Positions 1 to 7,983 of a stretch of DNA of 64,000 bases are shown one piece after another. The notes under the pieces were generated by a model. It was not told where the DNA came from. It ran no database searches and saw nothing but the letters and a program-made list of their open reading frames with translations. The DNA is from Hyphomicrobiales bacterium (GTDB taxonomy: Bacteria > Pseudomonadota > Alphaproteobacteria > Rhizobiales > Xanthobacteraceae), in assembly GCA_021730985.1 (NCBI GenBank), contig JAKFYI010000002.1, forward strand, positions 62,001-126,000. Direction: 5' to 3'. Position 1 is the stretch's first letter; the number at the start of each line of letters is the position of its first letter. Position numbers and translations under genes: made by a program.

Positions 1-127
1 TCTCGGCGCACAGCGTCGGCTCGCTGGCGTTGACCGCCTCGACCGCAAGCTGGTCGGCGGCCTGCGCCGCGCCGAGCGCAGCGAGGAGAAGCACACCCAA
101 TGCGGCGAGTTGCTTAAGCATGATCAT
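1..127 (-). CDS. Secreted protein, N-terminal part only (runs off the window)
   Basis: The frame opens with ATG at 127 (a second ATG lies at 121) and continues off the left edge. The ATG overlaps the opgH stop codon in an ATGA arrangement, so the two genes are co-transcribed and probably translationally coupled. The visible 42 residues begin with a short basic stretch and a hydrophobic core, followed by an Ala-Gln-Ala-Ala region that fits a Sec signal peptide with cleavage near residue 24. The product would therefore be exported to the periplasm, like the glucans made by OpgH. Too little of the mature protein is present to name a family; it does not visibly start like OpgG. Confidence 0.6.
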   Translation of the reverse strand, partial: MIMLKQLAALGVLLLAALGAAQAADQLAVEAVNASEPTLCAE

Positions 128-1911
128 GCCGACCGCGCAGCGGCGAGCGCCGGCAACGACAGCGCCGCGAGCGCGACCGGCGGCGCGGTTTCTTCGGGCA
201 GGCGGCCGAGCCCGATGCGGGCCAGCGTGGTGCCGAGCCGCGGCATCGCCGTAATGACGGCCAAAGGCACCGCGAGCAACGGCCCGCCGGCGATCAGTAG
301 CGCGTAGGGAATGGCGCTCGGATGCGTGAACGCAAGCAACCCGACGCAGCCCGCGCCGAGCAAAGTGTGGGGCCAGAACTGCTGCCACGCCGCCGACCAC
401 AACACAGTGTGATCGTCGCGCACCTGGCCGATCCAGCCCACCACCTTGCCGAACGGCAGCCCGGCGAGATACAGCGTGTGCGACAGCCACATGATCGGCG
501 ACAGAAGTATAAAGAACAGCGTTTCGGCGGTGACGCTCGCCAGGAATCGTATTGTTCCGCCGAATGCGCGGCGCAGCTCCGGCCGTGTCAGCACGTCGAA
601 CACGGTCGCAATCTTCGGGGCAAACCACATCACCAGGATGATCGCCATCAGCCATGAGCCGATCGCCGGATCGATGAAGTGCGCGGGCGTCGGCGCGAAC
701 GCCACCGCGAGCGTGCCCACCACCAGCATGCCGATCCAGGCGGGCGAGCCCAGGAACATCAGCATGGCGAAGCCGAGCTGAAAGCGGCTGACGGTCTTCA
801 TGCCGGGCCGGAAGATGAAGTGGCTGTACTGCAGCGTTCCCTGTTCCCAGCGCTGGTCGCGGCGCAGGTATTCGATCAGCGTCGGTGGGTTTTCCTCCCA
901 GCCAAGATCCTCCTCAGGCAACACGCGCACGTCGTAGCCGGCGCGGCGCATCAGCGCCGCCTCGATCTGATCGTGACTGAGCACATGGCCGCCGAGCACG
1001 CCGCCGTCCGGCAGCTTCTCGATGTGGCAGTGCGCCTTGAACTGCGCGATGCGGATCACGCCATTATGCCCCCAGTACGGGCCGCAGTCGGCCTGCCACC
1101 ATGCGCTACCGATCGTCCATGAGCGCATGCCGAGCCGCATGCCGAACTGGAAGATGCGCGCGAACGCGCTGGTGGAGGGCAGTCCGACCACGAGGCCTTG
1201 CAGGATGCCGAGTTTCGGCTCCGCCTGCATGATGCGCACCATGCGAAGGATCGCGGACGCGGTCATGAAGCTGTCGGTGTCGAGCGTCACCGCGAATTCG
1301 TGGCGGTCGCCCCAACGCTCGCAGAAATCCCAGAAGTTTCCCGCCTTGAATCCGATGTTCTCGGTGCGGCGCCGGTAGGTCACCGGAATGCGGCCACGCC
1401 ATTTCTGTTCGAGCGAGCTGAAGAGCTTTTCCTCCAGCGCCGCGATCTCCCGCAGGCTGGTGTCGCTCAGCACATAAAGATGAAAGCGGTCGGCGACGCC
1501 CGCGCCCGCGATCTCGTCCATCATCGCGTCGAGATTGCGGATGACGCGCTCAGGAGGCTCGTTGCGCACGAAGATGGCGATCGCGGTGGAGACGGTGATC
1601 GGCTCGTCGCCGCGCACGCGGCGCGCGACCGGCAGCACGGCTGCGACCGGATCGGGGGAGAACCGCATCACCAGGAATCCGATGGTGGCGTTCCAGAATC
1701 CGATCACCGACCAGGGCAAGGTGCAACCGAACAGCATCAGCAGCAAAACATCGACAGCGCTCAAACCGCCGGCCGACAGCGCCCGTGCCGCGAGCGCCAG
1801 CAGCGCCGCCATGGATAACAGGACGAGGCCTGCGAAAAGCACGCGGCGGCCGAAAATTCTCTTTTCGGAACTGGTACTTGGGCTAGTTTCCGGGGCCGGT
1901 CGCTGCAGCAC
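124..1911 (-). CDS. opgH: Glucans biosynthesis glucosyltransferase H
   Basis: Inner-membrane family GT2 processive glucosyltransferase that makes the backbone of osmoregulated periplasmic glucans from UDP-glucose. Visible signatures include the substrate-binding DTDS motif, a conserved ADCGPYWGHN block, EEDLGWEE, and the acceptor-site QRW motif in RRDQRWEQG. Hydrophobic segments lie at the N-terminus and in the C-terminal third. The GTG at 1911 gives 595 residues. An in-frame ATG at 2106 exists, but it would overlap the divergent dehydrogenase by more than 100 bases and would add a proline-rich, non-membrane leader, so the shorter start is preferred. The protein is shorter than E. coli OpgH (about 850 residues). 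The downstream secreted gene overlaps it by four bases. Family is certain; the exact start is not. Confidence 0.87.
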   Translation of the reverse strand: MLQRPAPETSPSTSSEKRIFGRRVLFAGLVLLSMAALLALAARALSAGGLSAVDVLLLMLFGCTLPWSVIGFWNATIGFLVMRFSPDPVAAVLPVARRVRGDEPITVSTAIAIFVRNEPPERVIRNLDAMMDEIAGAGVADRFHLYVLSDTSLREIAALEEKLFSSLEQKWRGRIPVTYRRRTENIGFKAGNFWDFCERWGDRHEFAVTLDTDSFMTASAILRMVRIMQAEPKLGILQGLVVGLPSTSAFARIFQFGMRLGMRSWTIGSAWWQADCGPYWGHNGVIRIAQFKAHCHIEKLPDGGVLGGHVLSHDQIEAALMRRAGYDVRVLPEEDLGWEENPPTLIEYLRRDQRWEQGTLQYSHFIFRPGMKTVSRFQLGFAMLMFLGSPAWIGMLVVGTLAVAFAPTPAHFIDPAIGSWLMAIILVMWFAPKIATVFDVLTRPELRRAFGGTIRFLASVTAETLFFILLSPIMWLSHTLYLAGLPFGKVVGWIGQVRDDHTVLWSAAWQQFWPHTLLGAGCVGLLAFTHPSAIPYALLIAGGPLLAVPLAVITAMPRLGTTLARIGLGRLPEETAPPVALAALSLPALAAARSA

Positions 1912-1991
1912 GCTGTACCATATCCTGTCCGTCTCGCCGCGGGCAGGATATAGCGGGGTGCAAGGCGCAAAGTCCAATGCAAGGAGCGGGC

Positions 1992-2975
1992 GTGGCGGGG
2001 GAGCATGAGGCGGCGCAGGCGCTTTGGTACGCCGCGCCGGGACGTGCCGAAATCCGCCCGGAAAGGCTCGGACCGCTGGCAACCGGTTCGGTGCGGGTCC
2101 GCGCACTGCATGGCGCGGTCAGCCGTGGCACCGAGGCGCTGATCTTCAACGGCCGCGTGCCCGAAAGCGAATTCCAGCGCATGCGCGCGCCGTTCATGGC
2201 CGGCGACTTTCCTTTTCCGGTGAAATACGGCTACGCCACGGTCGGCCGGGTTGAGGCCGGGCCTGACGACATGCTCGGCCATACCGTTTTCACCCTGCAT
2301 CCTCACCAGACTGTGTTCGATGTGCCGGCTGCGGGTGTCGTGCGGCTGCCCGAAGGAGTACCGCCGCCGCGCGGCGTGCTGGCCGCCAACATGGAGACCG
2401 CGCTCAACGCGGTCTGGGACGTGGAGCCCGGCCGGTTTCGCAACGTCGCGGTGGTTGGCGCCGGCGTGCTCGGCGCACTGGCGGGATATCTGTTCAGCCG
2501 CCTGATGTCGGCTGCGGTGACTTTGGTGGACATCGACCCGGCCCGCGCGGTTCTGGCTGACGCGTTGTCCCTTCAATTTGCCGCGCCTGGAGCCGCACCC
2601 GGCGACCGGGATCTGGTGGTTCACACCAGTGCAAGTGCGAAGGGCCTCGCCACCGCACTCAATCTCGCGGGCGACGAGGCGACGGTTCTGGAATTATCGT
2701 GGTACGGCGCGGGCGACGTTGCGGTGCCGCTCGGCGGCGCGTTCCACAGCCGCAGGCTCAAACTCATATCCAGTCAGGTCGGCAAGGTCGCGCCGTCACA
2801 CCGCGCCACCTGGACGCACCGGCAGCGGCTTGCAGCGGCGCTGGAGCTTCTTGCCGACGCTCGGCTCGATGCATTGCTGGCTCCGCCGATCCGGTTCGCC
2901 GATCTGCCGGCGCAGTTGCCGAAGGTTCTTGCGCCGGGCAGCGGCGTGCTATGTCAACGCATCGAATACCCCTGA
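1992..2975 (+). CDS. Zinc-type alcohol dehydrogenase-like oxidoreductase
   Basis: Medium-chain dehydrogenase/reductase fold of 327 residues. The N-terminal GroES-like half contains a GxxxRGTE-type stretch (AVSRGTEALIF), and the C-terminal Rossmann half starts with VVGAGVLGALAG followed by an acidic residue at the end of the second strand (LVDID). The usual cysteine-rich structural zinc lobe is absent. The GTG at 1992 is chosen because AAGGAG sits five bases upstream; an ATG at 1977 has no such site. It is the first gene of a run (dehydrogenase, PTPS-like, glycosyltransferase, methyltransferase) with 15 bases or overlaps between genes, so it probably oxidises or reduces an intermediate of that pathway. 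Its substrate cannot be read from the sequence. Confidence 0.85.
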   Translation: MAGEHEAAQALWYAAPGRAEIRPERLGPLATGSVRVRALHGAVSRGTEALIFNGRVPESEFQRMRAPFMAGDFPFPVKYGYATVGRVEAGPDDMLGHTVFTLHPHQTVFDVPAAGVVRLPEGVPPPRGVLAANMETALNAVWDVEPGRFRNVAVVGAGVLGALAGYLFSRLMSAAVTLVDIDPARAVLADALSLQFAAPGAAPGDRDLVVHTSASAKGLATALNLAGDEATVLELSWYGAGDVAVPLGGAFHSRRLKLISSQVGKVAPSHRATWTHRQRLAAALELLADARLDALLAPPIRFADLPAQLPKVLAPGSGVLCQRIEYP

Positions 2976-2990
2976 GCCCGGAGCACCGCC

Positions 2991-3392
2991 GTGTTTGCCG
3001 TTGAAGTTCGCGACCACATCATGATCGCCCATTCGTTTCGCGGGGCGGTGTTCGGCCCGGCGCAGGCGCTGCACGGCGCGACGTTCGTGGTCGATGTCTG
3101 CTTCATCGCGGATACGCTCGACGCCAACGGCATCGTGATCGACATCGGCAAGGCGCATGACGCGCTCAAGGCGGTGCTCGGGCCGCTCAACTACAAGAAC
3201 CTCGACGAGGTCCCTGCCTTCAAGGGTCAGAACACCACGACGGAATTCCTCACCAAGCACATCTTCGACACGCTGGCCGCCGCTGCGCGCGCCGACCAGC
3301 TCGGCCGCGGCGGACGTGAATTGAAGGCGATCCGCGTCACCATCTCGGAATCCCACGTCGCAAGGGCGTGGTACGAGGCCAACCTGTGGTGA
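2991..3392 (+). CDS. Divergent 6-pyruvoyl-tetrahydropterin synthase / QueD-like protein
   Basis: 133 residues, the usual length of a T-fold PTPS/QueD subunit, starting at a GTG. Family landmarks are the zinc-region His14 (IAHSF), His28 in LHGATF, the VIDIG stretch, Glu85 in NTTTEFL, and Glu120 in ISESHVARAWYE. Several residues needed in classical enzymes look replaced: the catalytic cysteine position upstream of LHG is Ala or Gln, the HGH zinc pair reads HGA, and the Asp-His pair of the catalytic triad appears as Asn-Tyr. This suggests a different reaction or substrate from queuosine or tetrahydrobiopterin synthesis. No queC, queE or queF is nearby. It sits inside the dehydrogenase-glycosyltransferase operon, four bases overlapping the next gene. 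Confidence 0.85.
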   Translation: MFAVEVRDHIMIAHSFRGAVFGPAQALHGATFVVDVCFIADTLDANGIVIDIGKAHDALKAVLGPLNYKNLDEVPAFKGQNTTTEFLTKHIFDTLAAAARADQLGRGGRELKAIRVTISESHVARAWYEANLW

Positions 3393-4438
3393 GACGCGTC
3401 GCGTTTGCGGTGCCCGGCGATCTCGCGGCGCCGACCGGCGGGTATGCCTATGACCGGCGCATGATTGTGGAACTGCAGCAACTCGGCTGGCGGATCGATG
3501 TGATCGGTCTCGGCGACGGATTTCCCCGGCCCAGCACCGCACAGAAGGCGTTTGCGGAAAATCAATTGGCGGCGGTTGAGGGCAGCGATCCGGTGATGAT
3601 CGACGGGCTTGCGCTCGGCGTGCTGCCGGAAGCGGCGCAAGCCGTCGGTAAGAAGCATCCGCTGGTGGCTTTGGTCCACCATCCGCTGGCGCTGGAAACC
3701 GGGCTGTCGTCGGAGGACGCCGAAGCGATGCGGGCCAGCGAACGCGCCGCGCTCGCCGCGGCCGCGGCCGTCATCGTCACCAGCGCGCCGACCGCACGGC
3801 TTTTGATCAGCGACTACGGCGTGCCGCAGGATCGCATCACGGTGGCGCGGCCCGGCACCGATCGCGGCGGAGCCGTGCGTGCCCATGACGATGGTGTGGT
3901 GCGGCTGCTTTCGGTCGGATCGCTGGTCGAACGCAAAGGCTTCGACGTGCTGATCGCGGCGCTGGCCAGGCTCATCGATCTGCCGTGGCGGCTCAGCATC
4001 GCGGGCGACCGCACGCGCAGTCCCGCAGTCTCCGCGCGGATCGATGCCGACATCGCGCGTTACAAGCTTGGCGATCGGGTCGAGGTGCTTGGCGCGCTGT
4101 CGGATGAGCGGATCGCGAAACTGTATGCGAGCGCCGATGTGTTCGTGCTGGCCTCGCGCTTCGAAGGCTACGGCATGGCCTATGCGGAAGCGATTGCGGC
4201 GGGCTTGCCGGTCATCGGCACGACCGGCGGAGCGACGCCGGAAACCGTGCCGCCCGATGCAGGCATCCTGGTTCAGCCGGATGACGTCGCGGCGCTCGCC
4301 GATACGTTGCGCCGGGTGATTGCCAACCCTGCTCAACGGAAAACCATGGCTGCGGCCGCGCGCGAGGCTGCGTCGGCGCTGCCGAGCTGGCAGGAATCGG
4401 CGAAAATTCTCGCCGCTGCCATCGAGCGCGTCGCATGA
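3389..4438 (+). CDS. Family 4 glycosyltransferase
   Basis: GT-B fold glycosyltransferase of 349 residues. The N-terminal half begins VRRVAFAVPGD with a glycine-rich loop (APTGGYAYDRR). The C-terminal half carries the GT4 nucleotide-sugar signature: LLSVGSLVERKGFDVLI, a VEVLGALSDERIAKLY block, and the E-x7-E motif around FEGYGMAYAEAIAAGLPV. The GTG at 3389 overlaps the stop of the PTPS-like gene (GTGA), and its own stop overlaps the next ATG, so the three genes are tightly coupled. It has no membrane segment and should act in the cytosol, presumably adding a sugar to the product of the cluster. Donor and acceptor are unknown. Confidence 0.88.
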   Translation: MRRVAFAVPGDLAAPTGGYAYDRRMIVELQQLGWRIDVIGLGDGFPRPSTAQKAFAENQLAAVEGSDPVMIDGLALGVLPEAAQAVGKKHPLVALVHHPLALETGLSSEDAEAMRASERAALAAAAAVIVTSAPTARLLISDYGVPQDRITVARPGTDRGGAVRAHDDGVVRLLSVGSLVERKGFDVLIAALARLIDLPWRLSIAGDRTRSPAVSARIDADIARYKLGDRVEVLGALSDERIAKLYASADVFVLASRFEGYGMAYAEAIAAGLPVIGTTGGATPETVPPDAGILVQPDDVAALADTLRRVIANPAQRKTMAAAAREAASALPSWQESAKILAAAIERVA

Positions 4439-5229
4439 GTGGGTTTTCAGCCGCATGGCTGGCGCTGCGCGAACCGCATGACTTGCGCGCCCGCAACCGC
4501 GACGTGCTCGAAGCCGTGGTGACCGCGTTCGCCTCGCAGATTTCGCTCAATGTCGCCGACATCGGTTGCGGCACCGGCTCGACCCATCGCGCGGTGTCGC
4601 CGCATCTGCCGCCCGGCCAGCGCTGGCGCCTGTACGACAACGATCTGAGCTTGCTCGCCCGCGTTGCGAGCCGGGCGGACGTCGTCACCGTGCCGCTCGA
4701 TCTGTCGCACGATCTGGAGGGCGCGCTCGACGGCGCGGTCGATCTTGTTGCGACATCGGCGCTGCTCGATCTGGTGTCCGCGGAATGGCTTGAGCGTTTC
4801 GCCACCGAAATCGCGGCGCGCGGTCTGCCGGTCTATGCGGCGCTGAGCTACGACGGGCGTGTCGAACTCGACCCGGCTGATTCGCTGGACGATAAGGTTG
4901 TCGCCGCCGTCAACGCGCATCAGCGCACCGACAAGGGTTTCGGCGCGGCGCTCGGGCCGCTGGCGGCGCAGACCGCGATCGAGCGGTTCGAGCAGCTTGG
5001 CTACGTCGTGGTGCAGGGGCCGTCCGACTGGGTGTTCCGGCCAAGCGACAGGGAGATCCAGACGGAAACGCTGACCGGATGGGCCGCGGCGGCGCGCGAG
5101 ATCGGCAAACTGCCGCTTGGGGAATTGGCCGGGTGGCTCAAGCGGCGCAGCGATTGGATCGCGGCAGGCCGCTCCACCATCCGGGTCGGTCACGTCGATT
5201 TCTTCGCACGCCCCATCGGCAAGCGCTGA
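4435..5229 (+). CDS. SAM-dependent class I methyltransferase
   Basis: 264 residues with the AdoMet-binding motif I VADIGCGTGST at about residues 40-50, followed by LYDND (motif II acidic residue), and SALLDLVS in the position of motif IV. It starts with an ATGA overlap on the glycosyltransferase stop, the last of four coupled plus-strand genes. Its 3' end overlaps the 3' end of the convergent RibD-like gene by 40 bases, which argues that the two transcripts form antisense tails or that the pair evolved together. The likely role is methylation of the cluster product; no feature indicates the acceptor atom. Confidence 0.85.
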   Translation: MSGFSAAWLALREPHDLRARNRDVLEAVVTAFASQISLNVADIGCGTGSTHRAVSPHLPPGQRWRLYDNDLSLLARVASRADVVTVPLDLSHDLEGALDGAVDLVATSALLDLVSAEWLERFATEIAARGLPVYAALSYDGRVELDPADSLDDKVVAAVNAHQRTDKGFGAALGPLAAQTAIERFEQLGYVVVQGPSDWVFRPSDREIQTETLTGWAAAAREIGKLPLGELAGWLKRRSDWIAAGRSTIRVGHVDFFARPIGKR

Positions 5230-6008
5230 GCCGACAGGTCGCAGTCGAACAGCATTTCGTCATCCAATTCGTGGTAGCGAACCGGCACACGCAGCGCCTG
5301 ATCGGCGCGCTCGATCGGCGGTAGAGCCAGTCCCGCAGGCCCCGAGCCCAGGATGATGGGCGCCACCACAATATGCAGGCGGTCGAGACATCCGGCGGTG
5401 AGGAAACGCGACACGGTGTTGGCGCCGCCCTCGATAAGAATGCGGCGGATGCCGCGTTCGGCCAGCGCCGCGAGGATCGCCGCTGGCGCGATTTGACCAT
5501 CCGTCTGTTGCAGCGGGATGCGTTCCACGCCCGGCCACGAGGCAGTGCCGATGCCCGTTCCCGTGACGATCATCCGGCGCACGCCATCGTCGGCAAGAAG
5601 CCGGGCCGTGGCGGGCAGGCGACCTTGCGGATCGAGCACCACGCGCGCGGGATTGGGGCCTGCGACGCGCCGCACCGTGAGTTGCGGGTCGTCGGCAATG
5701 GCCGTGCCGACGCCGACCAGCACCGCGTCAACCAGGGCGCGCAGCCGGTGCAGGTGGTCCAGCCCGGCCGGGCCGTTGATGTAATGCGAATGGCCGGAGG
5801 GCGTCGCGATCCGTCCGTCCAGCGACTGGCCGATCTGGCCGACAGCGATCACATCTTCGTGGGTCGCGGTTCGCAGTGATCCAAAAATGTTTTCCCAGCG
5901 TAGAGGCAGTGACACCGCCGACGCCCGAAACATTTCGGGAACGCCGGTCCATGAATCCGAGGGAGCTTCCGACCCATGATTGTGCGTTGCATCCACCCGA
6001 GAACCCAT
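5190..6008 (-). CDS. RibD C-terminal-type reductase (stand-alone, no deaminase domain)
   Basis: Up to 272 residues, made of one DHFR-like RibD_C domain. Landmarks are GQSLDGRIAT, the SHYING stretch, LRALVDAVLVGVGTAIADDPQLTVR, and ILIEGGANTVSRFL. In riboflavin synthesis this domain reduces the ribosylamino side chain with NADPH; here the cytidine-deaminase-like half of bifunctional RibD is missing. The start is uncertain: ATG at 6008 or ATG at 5933 (MFRASAV), neither with a convincing ribosome site. It is transcribed divergently from the GTP cyclohydrolase II gene and converges on the methyltransferase, which places it inside the pterin-like cluster. A role in ordinary riboflavin synthesis cannot be excluded. 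Confidence 0.85.
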   Translation of the reverse strand: MGSRVDATHNHGSEAPSDSWTGVPEMFRASAVSLPLRWENIFGSLRTATHEDVIAVGQIGQSLDGRIATPSGHSHYINGPAGLDHLHRLRALVDAVLVGVGTAIADDPQLTVRRVAGPNPARVVLDPQGRLPATARLLADDGVRRMIVTGTGIGTASWPGVERIPLQQTDGQIAPAAILAALAERGIRRILIEGGANTVSRFLTAGCLDRLHIVVAPIILGSGPAGLALPPIERADQALRVPVRYHELDDEMLFDCDLSAQRLPMGRAKKST

Positions 6009-6132
6009 GTCCTGACTTGCATCCGGCGAAGGCGAAGGTGCGGCGCTGGCGATCGGCGTGCCCGCAACAGTCCGGCCTTTTTGAACGACGTCCGGAACTT
6101 TATGCAGACATAATAACTTGGCATGGAACGTG

Positions 6133-6154
6133 GGGTACGGGAATGGCCGTACCC
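6133..6154. repeat. Inverted repeat in the ribD-like / ribA intergenic region
   Basis: GGGTACGG at 6133-6140 is complementary to CCGTACCC at 6147-6154, with a six-base spacer. It lies in the roughly 200-base divergent control region of the two flavin/pterin genes, about 70 bases before the ribA start. It could be an operator or a leader hairpin; it is not followed by a T-run, so it is not an intrinsic terminator. No FMN-riboswitch core was recognised in this region. Confidence 0.4.
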
Positions 6155-6222
6155 TTCAAGTTGTTCTAAGATATCGGCTATTGGCGTGGTCTGAGTGAAT
6201 TCAAAGGGAGTTGTTTTCAGGA

Positions 6223-7386
6223 ATGAGTTCGATTGCGGATGACGTGAGTTCCATTCTGTTTGGCACCAGCGAGCAGGTCGGAGTCGGTCGAGGCTTGGCC
6301 GAGTATCGTGCTGGCCGGCCGGTGCTGATAGCAAACGGCGAAACGCTCATAACCCTGCCGGTCGAAGGGCTCGATGCCGCGCGGCTGGCTGCATTCCGCA
6401 TGCTGTGTCAGCCGATCCCGCCGCGTCTCGTGATCACCGCCAGTCGCGCCCGCTCGCTCGGCATCGCAGCAACCGCGCCGATTGCGCTGGAACTCACGCC
6501 CGATATCGACGCGCGGACCATCCTCGCGCTGGTCGGCGATGCCAAGGCCACTCATGATCTGCTGCCGGAGCCGGCAGGCACCGCGGCGAATGCCGCCATC
6601 GAACTCGTGAAGCTGGCGCAGGTACTGCCCGCAGTGCTGGTGGCCGATACGTCTCCGGCGCGCGCAGCCACGTTCGACCCGCCAATCGTCACGGTCGAGG
6701 CCAGCGCGGTGGCACGGTTCCGCGCCACCGCAACGGAATCCTTGGCGATCGCCGGCGACGCCCATGTGCCGCTGCACAGCGACGTGCGAACCCGCTTCGT
6801 CGTTTTCCGCGATCAGTTCGGCGATGACCCGGTGGCTGTCATCGTCGGCACCCCTGATTTTTCACGGCCGGTCCCGGTTCGCATCCATTCGGCCTGTCTG
6901 ACCGGCGACGTGTTCGGTTCGCGCCGCTGCGATTGCGGCGATCAGCTCCAGCTCGCGCTCACGCGTCTGCAGGAGGCCGGCGGCGGCATCATCCTTTATC
7001 TGCCGCAGGAAGGCCGCGGCGTCGGCCTCGCCAACAAGATGCGGACCTACAAGCTGCAGGACGGCGGCCTCGATACGGTCGATGCCAACACCACGCTCGG
7101 TTTCGATGACGACGAGCGCGAATACGGCGTCGCCGTGCGCATGCTGCAAATGCTCGGCTGCACGCGCGTGGTGCTGCTCACCAACAATCCCGCGAAGCTC
7201 GATGGCCTGGCCAAGGCCGGTATCGAGATCACCGGGCGGTTGCCGCTGGAAACGCCGATCAACGCCGACAATCGCCGCTACATGACGGCGAAGGCGTCGC
7301 GCGCCGGCCATCAGCTCGGTCATCTGATTTCGGCATTCGCGGAGGCACACGACCGCGACGACAAGGCGCCGCCGCTCGCGCCGTGA
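6223..7386 (+). CDS. ribA: GTP cyclohydrolase II with N-terminal extension
   Basis: Converts GTP to 2,5-diamino-6-ribosylamino-pyrimidinone phosphate, formate and pyrophosphate, the entry step of flavin-type pathways. The C-terminal 200 residues hold every landmark: RIHSACLTGD, the zinc cysteines in CLTGDVFGSRRCDCG, LPQEGRGVGLANK, TVDAN, and LLTNNPAKLDGL. The first 170 or so residues are a degenerate domain resembling the start of DHBP synthase, as is common in alphaproteobacterial RibA. ATG at 6223 is preceded by AAGGGAG at 6204-6210; an in-frame TTG at 6211 directly abuts that site and is rejected. The gene lies amid pterin-like cluster genes, so it may feed that pathway, serve riboflavin synthesis, or do both. 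Confidence 0.92.
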   Translation: MSSIADDVSSILFGTSEQVGVGRGLAEYRAGRPVLIANGETLITLPVEGLDAARLAAFRMLCQPIPPRLVITASRARSLGIAATAPIALELTPDIDARTILALVGDAKATHDLLPEPAGTAANAAIELVKLAQVLPAVLVADTSPARAATFDPPIVTVEASAVARFRATATESLAIAGDAHVPLHSDVRTRFVVFRDQFGDDPVAVIVGTPDFSRPVPVRIHSACLTGDVFGSRRCDCGDQLQLALTRLQEAGGGIILYLPQEGRGVGLANKMRTYKLQDGGLDTVDANTTLGFDDDEREYGVAVRMLQMLGCTRVVLLTNNPAKLDGLAKAGIEITGRLPLETPINADNRRYMTAKASRAGHQLGHLISAFAEAHDRDDKAPPLAP

Positions 7387-7428
7387 TCCCGGCGCGCGCG
7401 GCGGGGGCGCTGAACACGGGGGGCAACG

Positions 7429-7980
7429 ATGACATCGCTCGGCTATGGATCGCCCGCGGCTGACTATTCCGCAACCGCTCGTGCCTTGCACTGGCTCACC
7501 GCCGCATTGGTGCTGACAATGATCCCGATCGGGATCGTCATGGCTAATGTCAGCCTCGGTCCGGCCGGCGACGTGCTCTACGACATCCACCGTTCTATCG
7601 GCGCCATCCTGCTGCCTCTCGCCGTCGTTCGCCTGGTGTACCGGCTGAAAAATTCGCCGCCGCCGCTGCCGTCCGACATCCCCGCGATCCAACAGCTTGC
7701 GGCGCATGTCACGCATTGGGCGTTGTATGCGCTGCTTATTGTGCAGCCTGTGGTCGGCTGGATCGCGACCTCCGCCTATCGCGCACCGATCAAGGTGTTC
7801 TGGCTGTTCGAACTGCCGCCGATCTGGGTGGTCGATCAAGCGTTCTCGGAGCGGATGTTCGCGGTGCATCGGGTCCTCGGAATCGCCATGGCGTTGCTGC
7901 TGTGCGCGCACATCGGTGGAGCGCTGTTCCACCACTTCATCCGCAAGGACGAGGTTCTGCTTCGCATGGTCGGCCGCTGA
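7429..7980 (+). CDS. Cytochrome b561
   Basis: 183 residues with four predicted membrane helices. Histidines placed for two b-type hemes are visible: His21 (ALHWLTA), His54 (DIHRSIG), His93/His96 before the third helix, and His147 (AVHRVLG) and His161 in the last helix. Members of this family pass electrons across the inner membrane, usually from quinol or to periplasmic acceptors. It starts 42 bases after ribA behind a G-run, and ends three bases before the creatininase-family gene, so all three appear to be one transcript. A membrane redox protein inside a pterin-like cluster could recycle a redox-active product; that is inference. Confidence 0.88.
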   Translation: MTSLGYGSPAADYSATARALHWLTAALVLTMIPIGIVMANVSLGPAGDVLYDIHRSIGAILLPLAVVRLVYRLKNSPPPLPSDIPAIQQLAAHVTHWALYALLIVQPVVGWIATSAYRAPIKVFWLFELPPIWVVDQAFSERMFAVHRVLGIAMALLLCAHIGGALFHHFIRKDEVLLRMVGR

Positions 7981-7983
7981 CGC

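Noticed and set aside
2991..3392. QueD for queuosine synthesis
   Set aside because: Key residues differ and no queC, queE or queF genes are present.
6009..6222. FMN riboswitch upstream of ribA
   Set aside because: The conserved riboswitch core stretches could not be found; only one short inverted repeat is present.
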